A stretch of 64,000 bases of DNA from Haematobia irritans (GCF_050003625.1 NC_134399.1:224558975-224622974); one strand, 5' to 3'. Counted from the first letter of the stretch, positions 1 to 10,844 are shown. Translations and numbers: made by a program. Notes: generated by a model from the sequence alone, not told the origin.

Positions 1-1940
1 CTACTCCCTGTGCAAAATTTCAACTAAATCGGAGTTAAAAATTGACCTCTGTGGTCATATGAGTGTAAATCGGGCGAAAGCTATATATAATAAATTTGGC
101 ACGCATAGCAACAAAGCTAATTCTACTCCCTGTGCAAAATTTCAACTAAAACGGAGCAAAAAATTGGCCTCTGTGGTCATATGAGTGTAAATCGGGCGAA
201 AGTTATATATGGGAGCTATATCTAAATCTGAACCGATTTCAACCAAATTTGGCACACATTGCTACAATGCTAATTCCACTCTCTGTGCAAAATTTCATTT
301 AAATCGGAGTAAAAGATTGGCCACTGTGGTCATATGAGTGTAAATCGGGCGAAAGCTATATATGGGAGCTATATCTAAATCTGAACCGATTTCAACCAAA
401 TTTGGCACGCATAGCAACAATGCTAATTCTACTCCCTGTGCAAAATGTCAATTAAATCGGAGTAAAAGATTGGCCACTGTGGTCATATGAGTGTAAATCG
501 GGCGAACGATACATATGGGAGCTATATCTAACTCTGAACCGATTGCAACCAAATTTGGCACACATTGCTACAATGCTAATTCCACTCTCTGTGCAAAATT
601 TCAATTAAATCGGAGTAAAAGATTGGCCACTGTGGTCATATGAGTGTAAATCGGGCGAAAGCTATATATGGGAGCTATATCTAAATCTGAACCGATTTCA
701 ACCAAATTTGGCACGCATAGCAACAATGCTAATTCTACTCCCTGTGCAAAATTTCAATTAAATCGGAGTAAAAGATTGGCCACTGTGGTCATATGAGTGT
801 AAATCGAGCGAACGATATATATGGGAGCTATATCTAAATCTGAACCGATTTCAACCAAATTTGACACGCATAGCAACAATGCTAATTCTACTCCCTGTGC
901 AAAATTTCAATTAAATCGGAGTAAAAGATTGGCCTCTGTGGTCATATGAGTGTAAATCGGGCGAAAGCTATATATGGGAGCTATATCTAAATCTGAACCG
1001 ATTTCAACCAAATTTGGCACGCATAGCTACAATGCTAATTCCACTCTCTGTGCAAAATTTCAATTAAATCGGAGTAAAAGATTGGCCACTGTGGTCATAT
1101 GAGTGTAAATCGAGCGAACGATATATATGGGAGCTATATCTAAATCTGAACCGATTTCAACCAAATTTGACACGCATAGCTATAATGCTAATTCTACTCC
1201 CTGTGCAAAATTTCAACTAAATCGGAGCAAAACATTGGCCTCTGTGGTCATATGAGTGTAAATCGGGCGAAAGCTATATATGGGAGCTATATCTAAATCT
1301 GAACCGATTTCAACCAAATTTGGCACGCATAGCTACAATGCTAATTTTACTCCCTGTCCAAAATTTCAATTAAATCGGTGTAAAAGATTGTCCACTGTGT
1401 CCACGATTTCAATAAAATTTGGCACGCATAGCTACAATGCTAATTCTACTCCCTGGCCAAAATTTCAATCAAATCGGAGTAAAAGATTGTCCACTGTGGT
1501 CATATGAGTCTGGATCGGGCGAAAGCTATATATGGGAGCTGTATCTAAATCTGATTCGATTTCAATAAAATTTGGCACACTTGACTTCACTACTAATTGT
1601 GATCCCTGTGCAAAATTTCAAACAAATTGGGGTAAAACTCTGGCTTCTGGGACCGTATTAGTCCATATCGGGCGAAAGATATATATGGGAGCTATATCTA
1701 AATCTGAACCGATTTCTTCCAAAATCAAGTCGATTTGAAGTCGATTGGACTAATACTGCGACCTAGACTTTGATTACAAAAATGTGTTCACGGACAGACG
1801 GACATGGCTATATCGACTCAGGAGCCCTGAGCATTTTTGCCAAAGACACCATGTGTCTATCTCGTCTCCTTCTGGGTGTTGCAAGCATATGCACTAACTT
1901 ATAATACCCTGTTCCACAGTGTGGCGCAGGGTATAAATAT
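1..1940 (-). mobile_element. Family A dispersed element, 153-bp tandem array (copy A1, left-truncated by window)
   Basis: Reading right to left, the element starts at about 1935 with the family A terminus (tataccctgcgccacactgtgg on the minus strand), passes the GTCY core near 1785-1805 and then runs as tandem monomers to the window edge. The phase marker 'gggagctatatc' begins at 211, 364, 517, 670, 823, 976, 1129 and 1282, an exact 153-bp period. The unit near 58-210 is shortened. The hairpin end of the element lies outside the window. No coding function is assigned; short open frames exist only because 153 is divisible by three. Confidence 0.85.
211..1434. repeat. 153-bp tandem repeat with partial dimer (higher-order) alternation
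   Basis: About eight head-to-tail 153-bp units. Units starting at 211 and 517 carry 'cacattgctac' and 'ccactctctg'. Units at 364, 670 and 823 carry 'cgcatagcaac' and 'ctactccctg'. The unit at 976 mixes the two (cgcatagctac with ccactctctg), and 1129 returns to the second type. The ABAB order at 211-822 is a 306-bp higher-order pattern that then breaks down. Confidence 0.85.
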
Positions 1941-3264
1941 ATTAAGATCCATTACGACTTAAATGCATCTATTGTGTAATTCATTGCTCTGCTTCTTATA
2001 AAATCAAATAATTTCAATACCAAAATCATTAGTGCCGTGAAAGCGTTTTTTCAGTGTACCATTCAAAAATCATTCATTCGTTACAAAAACGTTTCTTGGT
2101 TGTTGAACAATATAAGCTTCTCTACTCGAATTCCTATAAGAAGATTTGTTAAATTTTAAATCAGAATAAATGTTTGTTAAATTTTTGTCATTTTTTAAGA
2201 TTTCTTGTTGCATTATGATTGTGCCAATTTAGTCTAGGTCTATGAGAATACAAATGTTCATTCTCACTTTTTGGCAATATAATTGACAACAATATTGTTA
2301 CAATGCCTTGCAAAAGAAACAAAACCTATTCTTATGCATTTACAGCACACAAAGTAATTTTTGTGGAATTTTCCAGCAATTGTATTCGTCTTTGCAAATT
2401 TTTGTGGTTCTCAGTTCTACTCTCTGCCCAGGAATAAACAAATGAAGACAACATGAAACGTAAAAAATGAAAATCCTACAAGAAATGTTGTTTTTTTTTG
2501 GGTAAAATTAAGTTTAATATACTCTAATGAACTCACACAAATGGAATTAGTTGCATTGTAGTTTCCCTTTCGCACTCTCATCCAATTCACATTCATTGAA
2601 ATGGGGATGAAGTACGAAGATCCAGTTTGAAATTTTAACAATTAACTTGATCGGGAATAACTAGAAAGGCATTTTCTATTCTTAGACAAAATTTAAAATA
2701 ATTTTATGATTTCTTAGAAAGTTTTTTACAAACATTTTTTTTTGCAAATTTTTTTTTTTTTAGTTATTTCCTTCTAGGGCCACGCATTATATGCTGTCAT
2801 TCATATTCTAAGAAATCTGAAATTCTAGGGATGAAAGTATACCAAATATAGTGAAGAGCTAGAAAAAAAGTAAATGTACCAGGAGGATACATTGTTTTAT
2901 ATTTCCAGGCACTCGTTCCAAATGCTGCTAACAATGTCACATTTCGCACATTTTGAATTCATATTTTTTTGTTTGTACATTTTCTTAATACCCACACGTG
3001 TTTACGATGTGGGTATGCAATGGTGTGGGAAATGTAGGAAATTGTACCCATACAGAAAACTTTTTTTTCTGGATCAATTTCGAAACAAATGTATATCCAT
3101 TAATTTGTTTTAAGTGAAATTGGTGTAATAATAATTTGATTAACAAAAATATTTTTTTTTCACATTTTCTATTAAATTTTCAATTTCTATTAAAAATTTA
3201 ATTGATTTTAGTAGCAAAACTCTGTTCATTTTTAATTGAGGAAATCAATTATTTTTTTTAATAA
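1941..3264. other. AT-rich spacer, no gene recognised
   Basis: Homopolymer-rich, AT-rich DNA. No open frame has supporting codon bias, splice sites or family motifs. The stretch near 3110-3260 is an 'aattgattt'-rich sequence of the kind also seen at 10555-10850, 15345-15530 and 44935-45100, so it is probably old repeat DNA. Confidence 0.5.
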
Positions 3265-3670
3265 CCAGCAAACAAATTTGGAAGTATTTCTAAAGGCACA
3301 TCTATAAAGCACTTCAAAAATGTCCTCCCAAAAATGTTCTTTATTTTAACTGCACAAGAAGTTCGTTTGAGTCAATTTTTTATAACTAGCTTTTTTCATA
3401 TTTTTAATGGAAAATTTTACATTGTTCATTTCGAATAGGTTAAAAACAGGTTAAGAATAAACAAAATGGTACACATTATTTAAATTTTGCAGAAAAAATG
3501 CTAAATCCATTCTAGAAAAATTTAGAATATTTGAAAATATTTGATGTCAAACGTTCCCGACAAACGTTAGAATGCAATAAAAATCATAAAAGAGAGGTAA
3601 AAATTATTTATTTGTCAAAATATTACAAAAAATCTTAATTCAAATCCAAATCACTTAATTCGCATCATAC
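3265..3670 (+). mobile_element. Partial copy of a CCAGCAAA-ended MITE
   Basis: Starts 'ccagcaaacaaatttgg' and continues through 'cacttcaaaaatgtcctccc', 'gaagttcgtttgagtcaatt' and 'tgctaaatccattctag', the same order as the better copies at 22375-22903 and 37920-38530. The right terminus is degraded. Confidence 0.6.
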
Positions 3671-4171
3671 TTTAATAGGTGCACCCAGAAAAAAGTGACC
3701 CCTTCTTTAAGTTAAAATGAACTCATTGTGAAAAAAGTTGAACTTCGTATAGCGCCAAAGACATTTTTATTTGTTTGAACGATGTGATTTTCGTAGAAAT
3801 TAGGTAGAATGCATTCCATATACTAGTTGAAATTTTCCTATATTTATGTACCACTATACTACATGAAAAAAATTTACTGAATTGAATTCATATATGGAAT
3901 GATTTTATTGAACTTTTTTCATTAATTTGGACAAATCTTACATATTTTTGGTAAACATTTTACTTCAAAATTAGAACTGCTTATCTTCGTTTTTAAATAC
4001 AATTTTATTTATTTATATAATCAATTTTTTCTGTAATAAAAGACATGTTTTATTAATATATTGAATATATTTATTAAGAATCAACAGCATCGACTGGCCT
4101 TAAAATATTAGTTTATTATTCCACTATTTCCAATTTAAATGTAATGTTATCAACTGTAAAACGCATTTTTA
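3671..4171. other. AT-rich spacer with a degraded element
   Basis: Begins 'gcacccagaaaaaagtgacc' and contains 'aaaatgaactcattgtgaaa'. Similar wording recurs weakly near 28740-28800, suggesting an old interspersed repeat. No gene is seen. Confidence 0.35.
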
Positions 4172-4910
4172 TACCCTCCACCATAGGATGGGGGTATATT
4201 AACTTACAAATGGGCCATATCGGTCCACTTTTACGTATAGCCCCCATATAAACCGATCCCCTGATTTGGCTTGCGAATCCTCTAAGAGAACCAAATTTCA
4301 TCCGATCGGGCTGAAATTTGGTACGTATATGGTCTCTAACAACTATGCAAAAATTGGTCCACATCGGTCCATAATTATATATAGCCCCCATATAAACCGA
4401 TCCCCAGATTTGGCTTGCCCAGCTTCTAAGAGAAACAAATTTCATCCGACCCAGCTGAAATTTGGTACATGGTGTAAGTATATGGTCTCAAACAACTATG
4501 GACCACGTTGGTCCATCATTATATATAGCCCTCATATAAACCGATTCCCCGATTTGATTTGCGTAGCCTCTAAGAGAAGCAAATTTCATCCAATCCGGAT
4601 GAAATTTGGTACATGGTGTTAGTATATGGTCTCTAACAACTATGCAAAAATTGGTCCACATCGGTTTGTAATTATATAAAGCCCGCATATAAACCGATCC
4701 CCAGATTTGGCTTGCCCAGCTTCTAAGAGAAACAAATTTCATCCGACCCATCCAATCCGGATGAAATTTGGTACATGGTGTTAGTATATGGTCTCTAACA
4801 ACTATGCAAACTTTGGTTCACATCGGTCCATAATTATATATAGCCCTCAAATAAACCGATCTCCAGATTTGACCTCCGGAGCTATGGTGGGGGGAGCAAA
4901 ATTCATCCGA

Positions 4911-5270
4911 CCCGGTTAGGTTAGGTTATGTTGCAGCCCGATGTATCAGGCTCACTTAGACTATTCAGTCCATTGTGATACCACAGTGGTGAACAGTGGT
5001 GAACTTCTCTCTTATCACTGAGTGCTGCCCGATTCCATGTTAAGCTCAATGACAAGGGACCTCCTTTTTATAGTTGAGTCCGAACGGCGTTCCACATTGC
5101 AGTGAAACCACTTAGAGAAGCTTTGAAGCCCTCAGAAATGTCACCAGCATTACTGAGGTGGGACAATCCACCGCTGAAAAACTTTTTGGGGTTCGGTCGT
5201 AGCAGGAATCGAACCCACAACCTGTTGTATGCAAGGCGGGATAACCATTGCACCACGGTGGCTCCCGGTT
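4911..5270 (-). mobile_element. tRNA-derived SINE, full length
   Basis: Read on the minus strand, the head 'gagccaccgtggtgcaatgg' holds a Pol III A-box-like 'tggtgcaatgg', and an exact B box 'ggttcgattcc' lies at about 5206-5216. A body of about 250 bp follows and ends in a 'cctaacctaacc' tail. Both ends show 'cccggtt' (4911-4917 and 5264-5270), consistent with a short target duplication inside the B1 element. Non-coding; mobilisation would need a LINE partner (established for SINEs). Confidence 0.85.
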
Positions 5271-5389
5271 TAAATTTAATATGTGGTGAAATTTAGAACA
5301 TTGCGCTGGTATATGTCCGCTAACAACCATGCCAAAATTGGTCCATATCGGTCTATAGTTATATATAGCCGACCCCCAAAAATAATCTA

Positions 5390-5545
5390 CCAAAATTTTA
5401 TTTCTATACAAATTTTTTTTTTTATTTTATTAATATACAATATTTTGTTAAGATTTTATTTCTATAGAAAATTTTGTCAAATTTTATTGCTATAGAAAAT
5501 TTTGTCAAAATTTTATTTCTATAGAAAAATTTGTCAAACTGATTT
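5390..5545. repeat. 29-bp minisatellite inside B1
   Basis: Tandem 'aattttatttctatagaaa'-type units of about 29 bp. Duplicated at 7090-7245. The same minisatellite forms an internal block in B2 (12418-12835) and B5 (42070-42625), always just after 'aataatctaccaaaatttta' or its complement, so it is a component of family B. Confidence 0.8.
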
Positions 5546-5552
5546 ATTTGCG

Positions 5553-5735
5553 TACACGCAAAAAAATAATTCTTTCCTCCCAAACGAAATTTTAGACAAA
5601 CAAAGTTCGTTTCTCATTTGCTTTTCGCTGTAAGGAAGTATATTTGGAAGAAAAGTATATACTTTTTGTGATAAACGTTTATTCTTTTCCAGGATGTGAA
5701 ACCAATTTCATAAAGACTAACTCAAAAAAAAAAAC
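5553..5735. mobile_element. ACGCAAAAAAATAA-type MITE fragment
   Basis: Begins 'tacacgcaaaaaaataattc' and contains 'aacgaaattttagacaaac'. Related starts occur at about 54323 ('atacgcaaaaaaataaattc'), and reversed ends at about 9655-9670 ('cgtttttttctttgcgtgta'). Duplicated at 7252-7437. Classification is not determined. Confidence 0.45.
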
Positions 5736-5744
5736 ATTGTTTTC

Positions 5745-5955
5745 TTGCTAATTGCATTTTCCCTCACATCTTTCTCACATCCACGAGGTTTTTTAGTTCT
5801 TAACACCTTTTCCTGTAATACCAACAATGTAGAAGAAATTATACGATTTTATAAATTTTTAAAATTTGTTGTACCTTTCGCCTGGACGGAGAATCGAACC
5901 GCGGACCATGCACTTTGTAAGCCAATACACTAACCACCGAGCTATGTACCTGTTA
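5745..5955 (-). mobile_element. tRNA-like SINE head and body (minus strand)
   Basis: The minus strand carries an A-box-like 'tagctcggtggttagtg' near 5928-5944 and a B box 'ggttcgattct' near 5890-5900, followed by a body that continues to about 5745. Duplicated at 7446-7656, and related copies occur at 14935-15145 (minus) and 60120-60300 (plus). About 110 bp away a second tRNA-like sequence points the other way. This is not a functional tRNA: no cloverleaf can be completed with confidence. Confidence 0.7.
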
Positions 5956-6609
5956 TGGTCATCATTAGATAAATATCCATATAAGTTATATTTATATAGC
6001 ATAGCTTGCGGCGCCCACGAACCGAATAAACAAAGTTTATTTAACAGAAACAAACATTTAGTTTGGCACCGTGGAGCAGTGGTTGCTACGTCCAACCGAT
6101 CCCCAGATTTGGCTTGCCCAGCTTCTAAGAGAAACAAATTTCATCCGACCCAGCTGAAATTTGGTACATGGTGTAAGTATATGGTCTCAAACAACTATGG
6201 ACCACGTTGGTCCATCATTATATATAGCCCTCATATAAACCGATTCCCCGATTTGATTTGCGTAGCCTCTAAGAGAAGCAAATTTCATCCAATCCGGATG
6301 AAATTTGGTACATGGTGTTAGTATATGGTCTCTAACAACTATGCAAAAATTGGTCCACATCGGTTTGTAATTATATAAAGCCCGCATATAAACCGATCCC
6401 CAGATTTGGCTTGCCCAGCTTCTAAGAGAAACAAATTTCATCCGACCCATCCAATCCGGATGAAATTTGGTACATGGTGTTAGTATATGGTCTCTAACAA
6501 CTATGCAAACTTTGGTTCACATCGGTCCATAATTATATATAGCCCTCAAATAAACCGATCTCCAGATTTGACCTCCGGAGCTATGGTGGGGGGAGCAAAA
6601 TTCATCCGA

Positions 6610-6969
6610 CCCGGTTAGGTTAGGTTATGTTGCAGCCCGATGTATCAGGCTCACTTAGACTATTCAGTCCATTGTGATACCACAGTGGTGAACAGTGGTG
6701 AACTTCTCTCTTATCACTGAGTGCTGCCCGATTCCATGTTAAGCTCAATGACAAGGGACCTCCTTTTTATAGTTGAGTCCGAACGGCGTTCCACATTGCA
6801 GTGAAACCACTTAGAGAAGCTTTGAAACCCTCAGAAATGTCACCAGCATTACTGAGGTGGGACAATCCACCGCTGAAAAACTTTTTGGGGTTCGGTCGTA
6901 GCAGGAATCGAACCCACAACCTGTTGTATGCAAGGCGGGATAACCATTGCACCACGGTGGCTCCCGGTT
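6610..6969 (-). mobile_element. tRNA-derived SINE, duplicate of 4911-5270
   Basis: Same SINE carried by the tandem duplication at an offset of 1,699 bp. It differs from the first copy by the single G-to-A change noted near 6826. It is not an independent insertion. Confidence 0.85.
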
Positions 6970-7445
6970 TAAATTTAATATGTGGTGAAATTTAGAACAT
7001 TGCGCTGGTATATGTCCGCTAACAACCATGCCAAAATTGGTCCATATCGGTCTATAGTTATATATAGCCGACCCCCAAAAATAATCTACCAAAATTTTAT
7101 TTCTATACAAATTTTTTTTTTTATTTTATTAATATACAATATTTTGTTAAGATTTTATTTCTATAGAAAATTTTGTCAAATTTTATTGCTATAGAAAATT
7201 TTGTCAAAATTTTATTTCTATAGAAAAATTTGTCAAACTGATTTATTTGCGTACACGCAAAAAAATAATTCTTTCCTCCCAAACGAAATTTTAGACAAAC
7301 AAAGTTCGTTTCTCATTTGCTTTTCGCTGTAAGGAAGTATATTTGGAAGAAAAGTATATACTTTTTGTGATAAACGTTTATTCTTTTCCAGGATGTGAAA
7401 CCAATTTCATAAAGACTAACTCAAAAAAAAAAAAACATTGTTTTC

Positions 7446-7656
7446 TTGCTAATTGCATTTTCCCTCACATCTTTCTCACATCCACGAGGTTTTTTAGTTC
7501 TTAACACCTTTTCCTGTAATACCAACAATGTAGAAGAAATTATACGATTTTATAAATTTTTAAAATTTGTTGTACCTTTCGCCTGGACGGAGAATCGAAC
7601 CGCGGACCATGCACTTTGTAAGCCAATACACTAACCACCGAGCTATGTACCTGTTA
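7446..7656 (-). mobile_element. tRNA-like SINE head and body, duplicate copy
   Basis: Copy of 5745-5955 within the second unit of the tandem duplication. The B box lies near 7591-7601 on the minus strand. Confidence 0.7.
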
Positions 7657-7764
7657 TGGTCATCATTAGATAAATATCCATATAAGTTATATTTATATAG
7701 CATAGCTTGCGGCGCCCACGAACCGAATAAACAAAGTTTATTTAACAGAAACAAACATTTAGTT

Positions 7765-7845
7765 TGGCACCGTGGAGCAGTGGTTGCTACGTCCGACTTG
7801 CATGCCAAGTGTCGTGGGTTCGATCCCTGCTTCGACCAAAGTTTT
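7765..7845 (+). mobile_element. tRNA-like SINE head, plus strand
   Basis: An A-box-like 'gtggagcagtgg' lies near 7772-7783 and the B box 'gggttcgatccc' at 7816-7827, followed by 'tgcttcgacc' and a T-rich run (gtttttgttttg) that could end Pol III transcription. Family A copy A2 starts immediately downstream. The first tandem copy (6060-6093) is cut inside this sequence. A relative is at 15250-15330. Confidence 0.65.
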
Positions 7846-7859
7846 TGTTTTGTTTTGTT

Positions 7860-9367
7860 TATACCCTGCGCCACACTGTGGAACAGGGTATTATAAGTTA
7901 GTGCATATGTTTGTAACACCCAGAAGGAGACAAGATAGGCACATGGTGCCTTTGGCAATAATGCTCAGAGTGGGTCCCTGAGTCGATATAACCATGTCCG
8001 TCTGTCCGTCTGTCCGTCCGTCCGTCCGTCTGTCTGTGAACACATTTTTGTGATCAAAGTCTAGGTCGCAATTTAAGTCCAATCGCCTTCAAATTTGGCA
8101 CATATCCCTAATTTGGATCAGAATAGAACCTTATTGATTTTGAAAGAAATCGGTTCAGATTTAGATATAGCTCCCATATATATCTTTCGCTCGATATGCA
8201 CTAATATGGACCCAGAAGCCAGATTTTTGGCCGAATTTGGTTGAAATTTTACACTAGGAGTACAATTAGTAGTATAGTTAAGTGTGCAAAATTTGATTGA
8301 AATAGGTTCAGATTTAGATATAGCTCCCATATATATCTTTCGCCCGATATGGACTTATATGGCCCCAGAAGCCAGATTTTTGGCCGAATTTGGTTGAAAT
8401 TTTGCACTAGGAGTACAATTAGTAGTATAGTTAAGTGTGCAAAATTTGATTGAAATCGGTTCAGATTTAGATATAGCTCCCATATATATCTTTCGCCCGA
8501 TATGAACTAATACGGTTCTAATAGCCAGAGTTTTGGCCCAATTTTGTTGAAATTTTGCACAGGGAGTAGATTTAGTATTGTAGCTATGCGTGCCAAATTT
8601 GATTGAAATCGGTTCAGATTTATATATAGCTCCCATATATATATTTCACCCGACATGGACTTATATGGCCCCAGTAGCCAGAGTTTTACCCTGATTTGCT
8701 TAAAATTTTGCACAAGAAAAACAATTAGCACTGTAGTCAAGTGTGCTAAATTTTATTGAAATCGGTTCAGATTTAGATATAGCTCCCATATATATCGTTC
8801 GCCCGATTTACACTGATATGACCACAGTGGCCAACCTTTTACTCCGATTTCATTAAAATTTTGCACAGGGAGTAGAATTAGCATTGGAGCTATGCGTGCC
8901 AAATTTGGTTGACATCGGTTCAGATTTAGATATATCTCCCATATAAAGCTTTCGCCCGATTTACACTCATATGACCAATTTTTTGCTCTGATTTAGTTGA
9001 AATTTTGCACAGGGAGTAGAATCAGCATTGGAGCTATGCGTGCCAAATTTGGTTGAAATCGGTTCAGATTTAGATATATCTCCCAAATATAGCTTTCGCC
9101 CGATTTACACTCATATGACCAAAGAGGGCAATTTTTAACTCCGATTTTGTTGAAATTTTGCACAGGCAGTAGAATTAGCATTGTAGCTATGCGTGCCAAA
9201 TTTGGTTGAAATCGGTTCAGATTTAGATTTAGCTCCCATATATATGTTTTTCTGATAGCCCCCAACACATTTGACGGATGTGATATGATATCGAAAATTT
9301 AGACCTATAAAGTGGTGCAGGGTATAATATTGTCGGCCTCGCCCGACTTTAGACTTTCCTAACTTGT
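7860..9367 (+). mobile_element. Family A element, complete (copy A2)
   Basis: Runs from 'tataccctgcgccacactgtg' through a GTCY tract (7998-8034), 'gaacacatttttgtgatc' and several 153-bp-type monomers. It ends in 'ggtgcagggtataatattg', the hairpin 'gtcggcctcgcccgac' and 'ctttcctaacttgttt'. Both characteristic ends are present, so this copy defines the family outline. Apparent open frames (for example 8355-8636, minus) are repeat artefacts. Confidence 0.85.
7998..8036 (+). repeat. GTCY microsatellite of the mini-me-type core
   Basis: About nine GTCY units (gtccgtctgtccgtctg and on) directly after 'gagtcgatataaccat'. Wilder and Hollocher's mini-me elements of Diptera are known for a conserved core between (TA)n and (GTCY)n tracts, and the arrangement here matches that description. 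Confidence 0.75.
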
Positions 9368-9675
9368 TTTTTTTTTACATATATTCCAGATATGTTCGGA
9401 AGATTCCGAAAAAATGTTCAACAATATATTGTACTATATTAAATTTTGAACTGTCTTATTAAAGACCTAAAGTCAGAAAAGAACAGTGTTTGATATAAAC
9501 GAAATGGACTGTGTTGTTGTTTCAAAAATAACTTTTTTTATTGAAAAAATAAAAATTTTGTAACAAACGATTTTTTTGGCGATAAAAGTTTAAAATTTTC
9601 GAAGCAATTCAAAAAACTCTAACAAAAGAAAAACGTTTTCGGTACACGATTTCCAAACGTTTTTTTCTTTGCGTG
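9368..9675. other. AT-rich spacer ending in a MITE terminus
   Basis: No gene. The right end 'cgtttttttctttgcgtgta' is the reverse complement of the ACGCAAA-type MITE start seen at 5553. The left half is unassigned. Confidence 0.4.
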
Positions 9676-10554
9676 TATTTAATCGGCATTTTTTGTTTAA
9701 TATATACCCCGTATGGACTACCTTACAATTGAGAACACGGTGTTGAGAAGTTTTAAGATACCTTGCTATCGGCAAGTGTTACCGCAACCCACGTAATTCG
9801 ATTGTGGATGACAGTCTTTTTTACAAGTTTCTATGCAATCCTTGGTGGAGGGTAAAATGAAAAAAATATTGTCGTGAGGTCAAAGATTTCATGTCCTTAA
9901 AATACGAATGCAAATTGTGCTTAGCATAGAAGATGCATTTCTCTAATATAAAGAGTATTTCCTTGTCCAAAGTGGATAAACTTTTCAATGAAGTCGTATT
10001 GTCTTTATAATTAAGTGATTTGACTTAAAAATGGGTATCGTAACATAAAAGCAAAAATTTTTGGACTAAGGTCAACATGACTTTAATAATTCAGAAAAAA
10101 TCTTTAAAATTAATGAAATTGTCTTTAAATTTGTTGTCTTTTTGCATCTTGACTACAAAGCAACAATTCGTTTAAAAATAGGACATGTTTTTCAACAATT
10201 TATTTTAAAGACGTTTTTTACTTGAAACATAGCATAATTTCTACTGGATGTCGGGTTTTAATTTGGAAAATAAAGTTGTCGTTAAGTAGTTTTTAAAGGA
10301 CTTTGATAGCATATGGAGAAAAAAGCTGAAAAGGCGAAAAATTAAAATTTGCTTCCAAGAAGTAAGTACACAAAACCCAAATTTAAAAGAGAATTGTGTC
10401 TTAAATGTATCCTTACTTGTATTATCCGCTTCTTTGGCTCGGAATCAATACCAAAATCTTTTAAGTAAAGACAAAATCTTTGGAACCGGACAGGCTTTTT
10501 TTTCAGTGTACATAAGATTCGGCCTGGCCGAACTTACGGCCGTATATACTTGTT
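9676..10554 (+). mobile_element. Family B 3' end (copy B3) split by a TA-MITE
   Basis: Starts 'tttaatcggcattttttg', includes 'gtatggactaccttacaatt' and 'cgattgtggatgacagtc', and reaches 'ggtggagggta'. It is interrupted at 9855-10508 and resumes 'tacataagattcggcctggc' into the hairpin 'ttcggcctggccgaa'-type end and 'gccgtatatacttgttt'. It is 5'-truncated. Confidence 0.8.
9855..10508 (+). mobile_element. CACTGAAA TA-MITE, copy 1
   Basis: The right terminus is 'cttttttttcagtg'; the left terminus is decayed (aaatgaaaaaaatattgtcg). It is flanked by TA on both sides (9853-9854 and 10509-10510). The uninterrupted target 'ggtggagggtacataagatt' can be read, reverse-complemented, near 18505 in copy B4, which proves insertion at a TA with TA duplication. 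No ORF. TA targeting suggests mobilisation by a Tc1/mariner transposase (inference). Confidence 0.88.
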
Positions 10555-10844
10555 TAATATTATTAAGACGTTAACTGTGATATCTAATATTTTAATTAAA
10601 ATCGTATCAATTACTTTTTTAACTAACTTGATTAAAAAGTTAATTCTATTACTTATTAATAATTATTTTATTGCGCCTTTTTATGAATTTAGCACTTTGT
10701 TATGAAATGTCCGATTTTCTCAAAAAATATTGAACCATTTCCGAATAAAATACTCAATTATATTTTTAATTGGAAATATTTTTTAATTTAATTAAAACTT
10801 TAACTGAGATAAATAATATTTTAATTACACTTAAAAAAGCTTAC
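10555..10844. other. AT-rich 'aattaatt' repeat DNA
   Basis: Rich in 'ttttaattaaaat' and 'attaattc' words; similar to 15345-15530 and 44935-45100. No gene. Confidence 0.4.

Larger units (their letters stand above)
4172..5552 (+). mobile_element. Family B dispersed element (copy B1), interrupted by a SINE
   Basis: Starts 'ataccctccaccataggatgg' and carries B monomers ('atatagcccccatataaaccg ... aaatttggtacatgg'). A SINE interrupts it at 4911-5270. It then resumes and enters the 29-bp minisatellite at 5390-5545. The (GTCY) core has been lost: the 5' end runs straight into 'aacttacaaatgggcc'. The hairpin end of the element is absent. It is partly included in the 1.7-kb tandem duplication. Confidence 0.75.
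4395..6093. repeat. 1.7-kb tandem duplication, copy 1
   Basis: This 1,699-bp segment begins 'aaccgatccccagatttgg' and ends 'ggttgctacgtcc'. It is followed directly by a second copy at 6094-7794. I noticed only a G-to-A change (gaagccctcag against gaaaccctcag) and a poly-A tract two bases longer in copy 2. Contents: part of B1, a SINE, a minisatellite and tRNA-like sequences. Confidence 0.9.
6094..7794. repeat. 1.7-kb tandem duplication, copy 2
   Basis: This 1,701-bp segment is nearly identical to 4395-6093. The left junction falls inside a tRNA-like sequence: after 'gctacgtcc' copy 1 jumps to 'aaccgatcc', whereas copy 2 continues with the intact tRNA-like 'gacttgcatgccaag'. That makes the right copy the ancestral continuation and dates the duplication after the B1 and SINE insertions. 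An assembly artefact from a second haplotype would look the same. Confidence 0.88.

Noticed and set aside
7816..7827. A functional tRNA gene
   Set aside because: A and B boxes are present, but no complete cloverleaf with a plausible anticodon arm can be drawn, and related copies occur in repeat context.
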